Origin: Callaeas wilsoni
Lineage: Eukaryota > Chordata > Aves > Passeriformes > Callaeidae
DNA: 64,000 nucleotides
Assembly: GCA_013398955.1 (NCBI GenBank)
Contig: VWPU01000901.1
Coordinates: forward strand, 58,409 to 122,408
Direction: 5' to 3'
Below are positions 35,896 to 49,000 of the stretch, piece after piece. How positions within the stretch are numbered: the first letter of the stretch is position 1; the number at the start of each line of letters is the position of its first letter. Both the position numbers and the translations under genes were made by a program. The notes beneath the pieces are model-generated. The model made no database searches, was not told the origin of the DNA, and was given only the letters and a program-made list of their open reading frames with translations.

Positions 35896-38800
35896 CCCAA
35901 GAAGTCCAGGCTTATGTCAGTACTGCTGATGAGTGGCTTTTCTGCCTCTGTTACCGGCATGGAGGTAATGAGACACTTTGCAGCCGTGATTTCTACATGC
36001 AAAGTTAAATAGATGGAAGAATTGCAGACTTCTTCAAGAAAGAAAAAAATAACTGCTATCAGAAGCATCGGATTTCGAAATAAGACAAACTTCCTGTAAA
36101 TATTATGGACTTCTTTTGTTACCCAGTGTATACATAGAGATCTAAAGGTATAAAATACAGTTACATTCAGAGTAGCTGTAAACAGACCAGTGTGGGTGCT
36201 GGGCTCTGGGAGTGTCACTGCGTTGCAGCTTTTCCGAAAGACTCCAATGCAAAGACTCTTTTTGCAAAGAAGTTAGAAGCAATATATTCCTCATGACAAG
36301 GGTTAGAACAAATGAAATTAATCTCCCATAGACTCTTTGCACTGTACATTTGGCTATTACAGAATCTGTGCACTCTAGCTTTTTCTATTGAATCTTAAAC
36401 ATTTCTTGATGCCTTTTGAGTAGCAATGTTTGTGTATTGTAACACAAGCTGTTAGCCTTCTGTCACAGCAGAGATGGCCACAGGCTACACCAGCCATGTG
36501 GTGTTGGGAAGGGCCCATGGCTCCAGATCAGGTAACTTCATAGCTGTGCAGAAACTCTCTGTTCTAGAAAGTATCAGTAAAAATACTGGGTTAGGTTCCA
36601 TTGCAGAGTTCAATATCTGCCTGTATTCTTCTGCAAAGTCAACTCATCTCATAATATACATTCTGATTAAAATAGAAATAGAGTTTGACCTTTTCCCCCT
36701 ACTTCTCCCTTGTTTTCTTCTCATTTGGTACAATAGCTTATTCAGGAACGTTCTCTTGCTACTGGTTTGCATTTTTCCAGCTTCTTATGTTTTATGTAAA
36801 CATGGCTTTGTAGGCTCTTCTGTGCATATGTTAGCATATAAAATCCTTTGTTCTTGGTTACTAAATACAAATATTATTTTGGGGTTTTTGTCAGTGTTTA
36901 AAATTATTTCATCTGTCAACAGTGTTTAAATTCAACCACTAAGGGGCATCCTACACAGCTGAATATTTTGAACTCTTCAGATTGCTCATTCCAACATGAC
37001 AAACTACAAATTGAATCACGCTGAATTTTTTACTTTTTTATTTTTGAATTGTTCTTGTCCCTGTTTGCCTTTTTCTCACCCTCTCTAAGAAATGTCTCTC
37101 CTCCCCCCACAGCTCTTGTTAGAAGATGATGAGAAAAATAGTGTTTACAAAGTCATTTTTTTTCAATGTGCCAGGTCACAAATTACCTCCATCTTATATA
37201 GACTTCTGTTTATATTTTTTTTAAAAAAATCATATAATGAAATATTCCATCTTCTGCCTTCACCTACAAGAAATGAAACAAAATACTTGAACTCCTTGAC
37301 AGAAGTGAAAATAACACCTCTGGAAAGCATTCCGTCACAGAGACTGACGTTATATAGCGTCACCCCCACCACCACCCTCAGTAGGCCATAATTATGGCCT
37401 TTTAATCTATTACAGGATTTTTGGCTGCTGCATTTTTGTTAACTGATTTCCTGCTCCCATTCAACATGAACATAAGACCATTAGCTGTTTTCAGGGCTAC
37501 TGCTATGCTAATTCAAGCTCTTTTGTTAGATGAAGACTATGTGCAATAACATCATTTTAACAAGACATACTAGAATAAAATAAATGATGAGTTGGCCACT
37601 GAGATGTTCCCATTGGAAATGATGCTCATGAGGAATGTGTACCTTTCCATGAGAACTGTTTTGAGTAGTTTTGAAAGTTTTATGTAGTACCAGTGAAAAT
37701 GAGAGGAGGACAACACAGGCAATAGGCACACTGAGTGTGGAGAGATTTTATAAAGGTAGGGGCCATAGGAGCCTCAGGAACATACAGTGAAGCACCAGGG
37801 AGCTGTAACTGAAATTATTTACAAAACAGACGTGTTTCCACTTGCTTCTAATTAATTGGGCCTGGGCAGAAAATCACCTTTAGGTGAAAAGTTGGGACTG
37901 CATCCAGCAGAAGTTAAGGCATTGGTATCTAACCTATCTGCTCCTGTAGAAACCTACACCCAAAATGTCAGTTTTCTGAAGTGCATCTGCCACCTCATCC
38001 TAGGCACAACAGCCAGCCATGTGCCCTTCTCTTTCACTGCTGTGGCTCCCTGGAAGACCTTTCATGTTTCCCTTCAGCCAGGCGAGGCTGGGGTGTGTTG
38101 AGCACCGAGACATTGAAACCTTGTGGAGGTGGCAACAACATGCCCATCTTCTCATCCTTCCTGTGTCTGAAAGCCTGGCCGTGGACTGGAGGTTGCCCAG
38201 AATATGACTGGAAGCTAAAATCCTCTATCCCTTTTTGTACTGCTGTTTGTTGGAGTAAACACTCTTTGGCAGAGGAAGGAAAGGCACCTGCACAGGTGCT
38301 CCCATGGAGGAGCCCGTGGCACTGCACCTTCCCTCCTCCCGTTCTCCTGAGGGACTGGCATGGTCCCAAGGGGTCCTGACTCCCAAAGGAGGCTGGTGCT
38401 ATGAGCCTATTCCTGCTCTGCACCTGCTACACCAAGGGGCACAAACAGGCAATTAGGACAAGCTTTTCCTCCTAGGTGCCTATTAGCTAAGTTTGCCCAC
38501 TCCCTGCACACAGTGTGCCATGGATTTGGACCTTACCTATGTTTGCCATGTTTATAGACATCTAACTCAAGCCTGCAGGCTCAGTATGTGGCTGGGCTAC
38601 CAAAACCTGAATAGGATACTGCTCCATGCTGAAATTCCCAAACCTGACTGTGAATTTTCTCTTCAAAGCTCTGAGCACGCCAAACTTCAAGCACATGTTT
38701 ATGTCCTATTTAAGTCAAAGGGGCTGTAAAGAACATCCTTACATCCTTTGCCAGACTGAGGTATTTAATCTTTTCCTTGATTTCCACCAAAGAAGCATTT

Positions 38801-41800
38801 ACATTTTAAATATATTTGTACTTTTGTTTATATGGTTTTACTTCAAAAATGTTGGCAATTCATCAACAGTTGAATGCTGATGAAAGTCAGGAGCCTGGTG
38901 AGCTTGAGGAGGTTAAGGCTGCTTTACCTAGTTTTAAGAAACACCAGTAATGGATTTCATTTGGCGTATAAATTGTTATGTTTGAGGACTTACCCTCCAG
39001 GAATTTCTTTGTACCTTCCCTAGCTTGTAAAAATATTTAAATAGAAATACTATTTAAGCCAGTAAATATTAGACCTTCTTTACAAATACACTTTAAAAGC
39101 CATTTCATAAAATTTGTTGGATTGGTTTTACTTCTAATATCAGGCAAATATAGGTTAATACCTCCTGATGCTGAACAATTGTAACTCAACTAATCCACTG
39201 CTAACAGCAGTAACTTTTCTCGTCTGAATTATATCTTGATATATCAAGTTAATTATTTTATTCTTTGAGGAGGAATCACAGGAGATTTTGTAGCTGTTTG
39301 ATTTGTATGCCTGAGTCCACCTCCTAAAGGCAAGAGAAATGAAAGTATTAAATAATCAGAAACTCAAACATGGTTGTTATTCTCTTCAAATAGATGTAAC
39401 ATAGCCTGGAGACTTGTTTGCTGTAAGTGGCATTGCTAGTGAATATCAGAGAGCATTCAAGCTCTTTCACACAAATGTACTCAGTTATCTAAAGCAGGAT
39501 TTCTGTCTCCTTCCATTGGGACAAGCAACTAAGAGCAGTCACTCAAGGTAGCACTCATCTACTAGTGAGGGAAGTATAAACTAAAAGGAGTCTCTGACAT
39601 ATTTTCATGCACCTTCTGGAAATTATGCTTCTGCATCAAAACTGCTGCTCTAGAGCACTACTTTTCTCTAACATTAGAGTTGCAGATTGTGCATCTCCCA
39701 ATATGCCACAGACCCAGAAGATGAAGCTGAGTTTGCCTTACCCTTCAATGGGTGCTCCGTCTCTTACGAGGCAGTGGTAATGTCACCATGGGGCTGAGCC
39801 CCTAATTCATGTCTCTGACTGAGAACGGAATGCAAACAAGCTGAGAAACCCTTCATTTTAGACCATGCATTTTTGCTAGTGCCAGATTCATGGATGACTG
39901 GCCTTGGCTGAGGTAGATGCAGCCGTAATGGTAATTGATGAATTAATAAATTAATAAATAAAACTGGGGCATTGATGCTGTGTGGGAGCTTCCTTCCTGA
40001 AATGTTCTGTGTCTGCATCGCCTTTTCAATGGCAAGTTGTGCAGTGGGTTTATCAGTGGAAAAGCTGTCTTAGTGTCCATTCACTTCCTTGGCTTCATTC
40101 GAACATGGCCACTGACACTTTGAGAAATGGTTTTACCTGTGAGGGGCAATGGCGCTTCCCTATGGACATATTAGTGATAAAACAAACAAAAGGAGATATT
40201 AATGCTTGTCACACCTTTTCTTACCTTGGATAAAATGCGTTTTCCTCTCTTAGTTATGAGTAGTCAGTGACAACAAAATAACACCCTCAAGCAGTCTTGC
40301 CTTTCATATGACTTTGTTGTTATTCCTCTAGAACTATCGCAGTTTAATAAGGAGGCTGAAAGGTAGTTTAATCAAACAGTAGATTAATAAGGTTCCTAAG
40401 GCTACATTCACTTCAGCTTTCAACTTCGTGTGTAATCATGAGCTATGGAGTGTCACTGACTTTTAATCAGAGTGCCCCTGTCTCTGCAGTGGGTGTGTTT
40501 GTAAGCATAAAAACAACCCCAAAGGGCCAAGAAAGTGCTATTTCTTCCCCTCCTTAGCATCATTCTTGCAACTGACCTTTCTCAGAGCATAAAAACCATT
40601 AATCTACATCTTTTAAAAAGGTTTTAGGAACTCCATGTAATCCACAGCATGCCACTGATGAGGTCCATCCTACAAGGGGGACACTGGAGTCAGAGTAGTC
40701 AAAGGAGGTGTCTGATGCCAAGCAGGGTGAGGCCTTGAATTAGCTGTCAGTGGGTGCTTCCACGTGTTGCCATTAAGAAACGACAGGTGAGATCGAGCTC
40801 AGCTGACATGAGCAATAGAAAGTTTGGCCGAATCTGCCCATACCCTTAGCTCTCCATACAGAGCAGAGACGGGTCCTAGGAAGGCCACTGCCACCTTGGC
40901 ACCTGGCAGCAGCCTGAAGGTGCTTTGTGATGAGCTGAAGGAATGGGGATGGTTTTCTTACATGTCAAAGTACTTAGTGTTCGAGGGTCCTCTAATTTTT
41001 CTGTAATTTTCCTGACTAGGGGAAGGGGCTGTATCTCATTGCTCTTATTTAAACCAGAGTAAGGAAGAAATGCCAAGGCAGAGTTAACCTGCTGCTGAGA
41101 AAGATTTTTAATCTTTTTAAAAAAGCAAATGACAAATTGGTTTATCCTTCACGCTCTGTTCTTCAGTAATGGATTACAGGAACTTGGAACTCTTGGCCCA
41201 ACAGGAATGGAGGCACGTAAAGCCAAAACTGCTGAAAGCTTGAACAGAATCATCACTGGCTAGGAATAACTCAAACACCGTGTGCCTTCCCTGTCATAGC
41301 TGAGCCACAGTTCCTTTTAAAAAGTGAGCTCTGCCCCAAGGGAAAAGGAAGCACATGAGGCTGCACTCTGCTCCACCAGGTGTTCTTCAGCTGCACTGTG
41401 ATAGATTCCCGAGGACAGGAAAGGCAGAGGAATGGAACCCAAAACTTTGCTTCACTGTGACCCTCCAATGGCAGAAGAGCCCCTTGGCTGCTGCTTTGGG
41501 CCAAGACAACCAGAGTATGGCTGAACCTTCAGTGAGGGTCCACATCTCTGTCCCGGCTGCTGTCTCCTACTCCCGGAGCTGCTTTGTGGTCCCTCTGAAG
41601 CTTGTGGAGCTGTGACTGACCCAGTGTGCCTGTCTGTCTGTCTGTGCACATAAGGGGGAGAGGGCAGGAGCAGGCTCATGTGCTCAGATGCAGGTGGTGA
41701 ACTCTGAAGCGGTGTGAGGACTGATGCCTCGCAGCATCGGTGTTTTGTGCAAATCCCTGGCTCTGTCCTGAGTAACCTGCAACCTCCCACTGGGCCTTGG

Positions 41801-44362
41801 CTTTCATCTGCAGCACAGCACTGGCAAGAAGCTCTTTCATCAGGTAACTCGGAGTCCCCTTTTTAGTCACTTGCCAGATACATCCTGTTCATTAGCCCCA
41901 GAGCTCACCTGAGGGATTATTTGTCATGCTTCATCCCCATCTGAATTCAGCTGTTAATTTGATAGCATAGAATCAAGAGGAGAAACTAAATTAACACTGT
42001 GAGTGTTTGCCCTGAGAAGGTATCTGCAATGTTTTTTGCCACTTTCCACCTTATTTTCAATTTTCCCATAACAATTCTGCTGTTGCATGTGTGTCTCTGC
42101 ATCTTCCTGCTTTTCCTCGCCAAACAAAAAGGCCCCAAGGCCTCAGCTGACCCCATCTTGCAGAACAGCATGGGATGGGAGGAGAGGCTTCACTCAGCAA
42201 AGAACAAGAGAAGCAGAACCAGCATCCCTCCCACCGGGTGAGAGGGGCTGTAAATCTCAGCCGCGGGCCATGCAGTGAGCCTGGGACCACGCTGAGCCCG
42301 GGGTGCCTATAATGAGCCAATGCTCCCACAACCGTTGAGCAAACCTGGCAACTCACTCAGGCTCTGGGTAGCTGTGGTTTAGCTGTGCAACTGTCTCAGT
42401 TCAGGTTTGTGTCGAAGTGACAGGAAGATGAATGTAAAGAAACCCACTTTCAGTGGGTCACTAGCAGACTTCTTGGTTGTTTCTTTTTAAGTCATACAGT
42501 CTGGATTCCACTTCAGAGTTGCTCTCCCACATTAATTAGTTCCTTGCTGAGAAGTACACTAAAAAGCCCAGCGTTTGCTTGAGGAGATCAACACAGAGTA
42601 TGATTCTGCACCTTTATTTCACTAAATTTTAGTCACTACATATTAAATATTCAACCTGATATTTCCATAGGTTCTGTCCATAGTGAGTAAAAAAAAATTA
42701 ACACCTCTAGAAAAAATTCATCCCCTTCAGGAGGCATCTAGAAGATGTGGGCCAACTCCCCATCTAATGAGTGCCTCTTTCTGTGCTGACAAGGGACTGG
42801 ACATCTCAGTGTCAGAAAGCTCAAGGTAGCAGAGACAAATCATCCCTATCTCTACAAAAACATTCTGTTCCAATAATAGCAGTTTCCCATTGAAGACAGA
42901 CACTGAGACAGATAGTGAATTCAGAGGCACAATTTCCAGGCTCTGGGCAGCTTTCAGAGGGAGACACTGTGCTGCAGGATGCTGCTTCTGGGACTAGGAA
43001 AGCAGAGCATGGGAACTGACCAGCCCCACTGTGGCTCACCTCTCATGTGGAGGCCCCTGGAAGCCTCAGAGAGCTGAAGCAGCACTGAGTGGGAGCAAGC
43101 TTGCACTGGAGCCTGCCAGATACCAGGGCTGACTAGCATTTATGAAAGGGGCAGTGAAGATGCCAGGTCTGAGCATCCCCGTGGGAAGTAAAAGGTCACA
43201 AAGGGCATTCTGAATTTCCTTTGGAGAGGAAGCCTTTGCCACCAAGTGTGCACTGCCACTGGGCTACAGCAGCAGCTGCTGGACAGGAGTTTGGCACGTA
43301 TCTACTGACCATCCTTGAAAATAGCAGGATGCCTTCTGCAGAGGGAACAGCTTCCAGGCACTCAGAAAACTGCAACAGCACTGAAGGATCCACCATGACA
43401 CCCATTCACAACCCCACCAGCTCCTGCCTTCCATCTCCTCATTACAGGAACAGGGACCCCAGTCTGGTCACTCTTGTCCCTTCCAGCACCACCTATCTTG
43501 GTGGGCCTTCCAGGGAAATGACCCTCATCTGCAATGAGTTCATGAGAGATGGCTCACTTTCTGCCCCAATGAAACAAAGAAATGGCTACTGCCTGAAGGC
43601 TACAGGCTGGAGGTGGACTGAGGACCAGGGTGAAGCCTGGTGGCCACCCGAGCCATCTGCTGGCCCTGGGACATGAGTTGTGGCCAAATCAGGAGGTGCC
43701 CATGCACTGCGGCAATCCCATGGAGGCCATTTAATTGATTAATTTCAACTGGCATACAAATGCAATTTAACAAGTTGCCCAGTCTCTTATGTAAGGCAGG
43801 AGGGAACAGCAGAAAATTAATCATTTCTGGGTGACAACTGTAATCTGCAAACAAAAAACCCCAAAAAATCTCAAACAAACAAACAAAAAGGAAAGTGCAG
43901 CTCAAAACTCTGAAGGTCTGTGTAAAATATGCTTCAAATACCGTCTTGAGTCTTATTTAGTTCATCATTATTTTGCTACCTGAGCAACTTGTATATGAAC
44001 TGACATAACATAAAATACCTGAGGTATTTAAACTAGGATTGCAATTACTTTAGTTTCTTCCCATTGTCACTGGAAAGAAATAAATACTGCTCAGTTCTTG
44101 GGCGAGCCAGTCCACTCTCCAGAGGCACACATTTCTTTCCACTGATTATGGAGGGAGCCTCCTCTGTCTGTACTCCTAATTCAGGCATCGCATTTATGTT
44201 TCCATAGCTAGCTAGGATGAATCCAAGCCAAATTCAATCCACTTAAGTGTCAAATCTCCCACTGCCAAAGGTCAAACAACTTGCTCTTACAGCAAATGAA
44301 ATCCATGGCTCTTAACACTTGGTTTTCCCAAGCAACAAAGCCACAGTCAGTCATGAACAGCA
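35896..44362. other. Intergenic, no supported gene
   Basis: About 8.5 kb. One exon-shaped segment lies at 36472-36531 (see findings). Open frames of 112-151 codons at 36474-36929, 37981-38379, 38034-38423, 41452-41790 and 43221-43676 have no recognisable domains. A short (TGTC)n run lies at 41629-41645 and an AATAAATT-type simple repeat near 39940-39962. No RNA gene recognised. Confidence 0.4.
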
Positions 44363-44422
44363 TCACAGAATGGTTTGGGTGGGAAGGGGCCTTCAGAGTT
44401 AGACCTTCACTGTCATCCCTGA
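44363..44422 (-). mobile_element. CR1 LINE 3' fragment, short
   Basis: CATCACAGAATGGTTTGGGT, then GGGAAGGGGCCTTCAGAGTT and AGACCTTCACTGTCATCCC, is a reverse-complement CR1 3' end about 60 bases long. Confidence 0.75.
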
Positions 44423-45109
44423 GATTTGATTAAAAAGTGAGTTGTGCTGTACCTCAATCACCATGGTTCTTTTAAAGCTGGTCTTCCTGTACTCATTGTA
44501 GTCTAACAGCCCTTTAAATGAAACATTCTTTTGCCAATACCTGTACTAAAGTATTATTTCCCCTAACACAACGTTTAACTTAGAATGTTACTACATTCTT
44601 TGATCCTAGGGACTGCTGAGAAGTTCTCAATAAATAGTAATTTTCATTTATTTTCAACACAGGCATCTATAAGTAATTGTTTAATATCGCTGAGGCTGAA
44701 TTATCTGCAGATCTCTGTTGCACTGTAAATAAAGTACTGTGTGTGCTTTGCACTCTCTGATCTGAACTAGTGCCAAGGACTTGAAATCATCAACTTTACT
44801 GAGAGAGGATGAGAAAAGGAAAGGGTATATGGATAATAGGGCTCAAATTTTACATTAGAGTCCAATTAGGGACTTCAGCAGTAGTTTCAGTTCCTCACCT
44901 GCAACAGGCAGGTAAGAATATTTCCTTTTTCTCACTTTTCTGCTCTGCCCATGGCAGCAGGAGAGGGGCTGGTGGCTGCCCTCCCCATGCAGGCAGTGTC
45001 CCCACGCAGGCGATGTGTTCTCAGGGTGCCAGACTCTGATGGACCACAGCCCTCTCTGTTGCCTGAGGAAATTGCCTTAGAAGTACTTTAGGATCTGGCT
45101 GAAGGAGTC

Positions 45110-46090
45110 TGAGTCATTAGTGGTTGTAGCTGAGGTTCTTGAAGGATGGAGGAGGTCCCAGAAGACTGAAAATAGGGCAAAAATCTTTCAGATGGCAAAG
45201 TCTAGGATCACCACTCAGTAGTGCTCAAAAACCACTCAACAGTACTCGAAAAATAATCAGAGCTATCTGCAAACCCACAAGAAAATAAGAGGATAAAAAG
45301 CAGCAAACATGTTTATCAGGAATAAATCGTGTGCAACCAACCCAGTTTCCTTCTTAGACAACACTACAAGGTGAGCAAGCATCATAATGTAGGTGGCAAA
45401 TGTCATTCTCACACGCAAACTGGGGGTAAACACTCTTAAATGAACCTCGGTAATGAGATTACAGGCCTTGTTCAAAAACCTACAAAGAATGAAGAGCATT
45501 CTTTGAGTGTCTGGGAAAAAAAGTATAGAATGGGCTGCTGCACACTGCTGTGAACGGGGGCTGCCTGATATTTTTACTAATGACTCATGGTATGTGAGTG
45601 GGAATGCATAAAACATCAACCTTGGAAGGTCTGCGGGTGCTGAAAGACAGGAGCAGAATTCAGAATGATCTAAAATCTGACAAGTGCTCTAAGAACAGCA
45701 GTGGGATTCAGGAGGGACAAGCACAACAACCTGATGCTTTGGCAGAAGCATCAGCTGTGTGAACACAGGATGAGGAGCAAGGCAAGAGCGACGGAGTGAA
45801 TCACAGCACTAGGCAGCAGTGTCAAACGCTTGCAGGTGTGGGAAGCAACCCCGTGGGCATGTCAAGAGAGGGGGTGCAGGCTGGAAGGTATGTGAGGGAG
45901 TCCTCTTGCTTCGTCCAGGGCTGGTGAAGGCCCAGCAAAACTGCTGTTTCTCACTCTGGACACCACCCTTCAAGGAACATGTGCACCAAGTGAAGAGAGC
46001 TCAGAAGAAAGTTACAAAAGTAAGAAGCGCAGAAAATGTGACCTACACAGAAAGAGTGAACAAACTGGTAGCTGGGAAAGGGGAAGATTG
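45110..46090 (+). mobile_element. CR1-type LINE relic, sense, ORF2 and 3' region
   Basis: The + strand keeps the landmark order of a CR1-like element's reverse-transcriptase region. AACATGTTTATCAGGAATAA and CCAACCCAGTTTCCTTCTTA near 45308-45356 are followed at 45860-46085 by AGGGAGTCCTCTTGC, TCCAGGGCTGGTGAAGGCC, GGACACCACCCTTCAAGGAA and GAGCTCAGAAGAAAGTTACA, AAAAGTAAG. Stops and indels abound, so it is inactive. The middle is poorly conserved and may contain deletions. Confidence 0.6.
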
Positions 46091-49000
46091 ACAAATGCCA
46101 TGGACCTGACCATCTCCCCAGCAGCCCTGACCGTGGACACTGTGCCTGTAGAAGGCATCTCTGCTGACCCACAAAAAGCAGGTGTTCCTTCTTGCTGACC
46201 TTCTTTTAATGCTCTGTGTCACAGCACTTTGCAAAGGCAAGGCCACTCTGCTTGGCAATGCCTTTGTGGGTGCATAATACACACTCTGTGCCACAAAATT
46301 ATGCTGGAGACAGCTGCTTTGGAAAGGAAGCTCAGGTGCTCTGTTATCCTGGAACCTGCCAACACAGCAACCAACACTTGATACTGCAGGATCACCAGAG
46401 GGAGCACGCCACCAAACATGCAAGTAGGGATGAGCCATCCCAGAAGTTTTCTGCCCCACAGGTTGGCATCCAGGAACATAGGTGTGCATGGCTGGTACTG
46501 CCAAGTGCTTTCAAGGGTTGTCTGGAAATGGATATTTTGTTTTCAGCTTTATTTATTAAAAAATGTTCCAGCAAAGTTGATCTCTTGCTGTTCTGCCCTC
46601 TCTGACTGGAAAAGGGTCCATAATATTGGGAGGGGGAAAAGAGGAAGCTTGGCTTAGATTTGTAAAGGCATTGATGCCAAAGTCATGATTTACTACTTGA
46701 GGTGCCTTTCTTCAGGTAGCACAAAGCCTGACCTCATGGAAATGAGCTGTACCCTGCCAGGAGAGTAACCTCTGCTCCCCACAGTGCCAGGGGGAAGACG
46801 AGAGACTGCAGAGCAGCCCAGTGAGTCTGCAGGATACTATGTCCAGCTGAGGCAGCTACTCCAAAATATCTGAGCTTCCATCAGCACTTGGACAGTCCTG
46901 GTTACTCAGGACCTACCAGCTAGTGGAAACCTCTTCCCAACACATGCATCCTTCAACAGCTGAAGGGGAGCAGATGATGATGCCTTTTGTTCATCCCCAA
47001 AAGTCCAGTAGCCAAAGCACCGGTCTCAGGTGTGTCTCTTGGATGTGGCACCGAACTCATCACCAGGAGCACTGTATCCCTAGCCGAGGATACCTCTCAG
47101 CCCCAAGAGGTATCCCCAGAAGCAGGCCTGGGAATGAGGCAGGTCCCTGCTGCGCAACAGATGGACATGAGAACACTGAGGGAGCAGGAACAGGACCTGG
47201 AGCATGGCTGTAGGTGAACAGCTAGCATGGGAAAGGAGGTCAAAAACTTTAAACACAGACCTCCTAGCATCTGCCCTGCTCTTCCCATGGCTCCCCAAAC
47301 AAATGTAATTAACTACTGAGAACAGACTGACTGAACTTCAGCATAAATATTGTATCAAATGTCATCAGTTCTTCTTCCCATTATTATTACTGAGACAGAG
47401 TCGTGATCTTGTCTGTGCTCTGTAGAAAATTGTTTGCAAGTGGTAAACAACCTCCATTATCACCAGTGCCATACCCCGTGAAATACCCAAGTAAGTCTCA
47501 CACAGCAGGATTGCTCGGCTTGGCAAGTCTGCCACCACACTCACAGGTGGATGGAGGCAGAGGTCTCATGCCCACACTCACCTCCTCTGTCCCAAAGATC
47601 TGGGTTGCTGGACCCATGACAAGTCTTTAGAGTTGGACATCTGGTCTCAGAGGTCACACCTGCACATCCACACAGCAAGCCCTCCCCTGAGGCACTTCAG
47701 GTAGATCTCCATGGTATGAGCCCCACTTTGCCTGTGGACCAGAAGGTGAAGATGGCCCAGTTTTGGTGCAGGAGCCCACCTTCGGGTAAATAGGATATTC
47801 GTACTTCCGACATTTAACACACCAAGTGGAAGGAGGAAAGCTGGCTCTGATTCGTACCATAATCGCTGTGCTATGAAACTTCATAAACCGCGCACCCAGA
47901 TGTTATTTTTTAGGTAAAACCATAATAATTTTATGCAAATATCTGTTCTTTTCAGTACTGTTTTTCTTCCCATTCTGGAGTTTTCACTTTTACCACTTGT
48001 CCATCTTATGCCCAGTTCTGGTATTTGATTAGAAATACATGTGATCTGTTATTCTCATTGTTGCACATGGTCCAATTCACTAGCCTGATTTATTTTTCTG
48101 TATCAAGTATTCAATATCACGCAACTCAAATAATAGTTTATATGCCTAAGGTAAAGTTAATTCGATAGCATAAATCCCAGGTTTCTTTTTAGAAGTGGAG
48201 CTTTTATTTCCCATCCTACTGATCATCAAGAGACAAAATGTTAATGCAGGTTTCCTCTGAACTATTCCTATAGCACCAGCGTGGGAGAAGCATAAAGATG
48301 GATATAGAAGAGAAATTATATTTCTTCCACAAATTTACATGCTAGTAAAAAAAGAATAAGAATACTTAGTGAAAAGTTCCACTTTTCTGTTGATCTCCTG
48401 TCGAAATATAACTCTTCTTTTGACCAGCTCTAGAAGAACTCAATGGATTGGGCAAACATCAGACCAAAACTATTTTTGACAGTGTTCTGGAAATACTGGC
48501 CAGCTTTTGCAGTGGGACATGCAGACGGGTTTAAGCAGTTGCATCATTTTATCCTATCTGCAAAATCCAGTCAATGCCATTGCCCTGGTGAAGGTCATTT
48601 CCTCTGTGCAAGCCCTCACTAAAACATGAAGTCAGTATAAATGAGCTCTCTGAGTGAGCACAGCCATCCTGCAGCCAGCAGCATGCTAGGAAAAAAAATG
48701 GGTCTGGAGATCAGCATGTCCTTAGGATCTATTTTGATTCCTGTACATCATTTCTGTACATCATTTTTCCATGTTGCTACAGTGAGGCTCTTCTGAAAAA
48801 TGATGTTCATGGTTCATTTTAAGTAACCTCTGGTGCCTTATAACCTTGTTCTTTGAAACAACTCAATCTGAATATCTATCACTGAAAGGTATTTGAGGGC
48901 AGATTTCCAGACAAGATCCTAAACCATCCCTGTAACATGCATGTGTTCACAAATCCACCTGTGCAAATTCCTGCATTTAAAAAAACTTAGTTTATTTTTA

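Noticed and set aside
36474..36929. 151-codon + strand frame rich in Leu, Ile and Phe
   Set aside because: The apparent membrane segments come from T-rich DNA. There is no domain, and splice context does not support a single exon.
37113..37174. Exon-like segment after CTCCCCCCACAG with open frame LLLEDDEKNSVYK
   Set aside because: The donor (CCAG|GTCACA) is weak and the phase does not follow from exon B or the 36472 segment without a stop.
43221..43676. 151-codon + strand frame
   Set aside because: No domain, no codon pattern or splice signals, and comparable frames occur on the other strand nearby.
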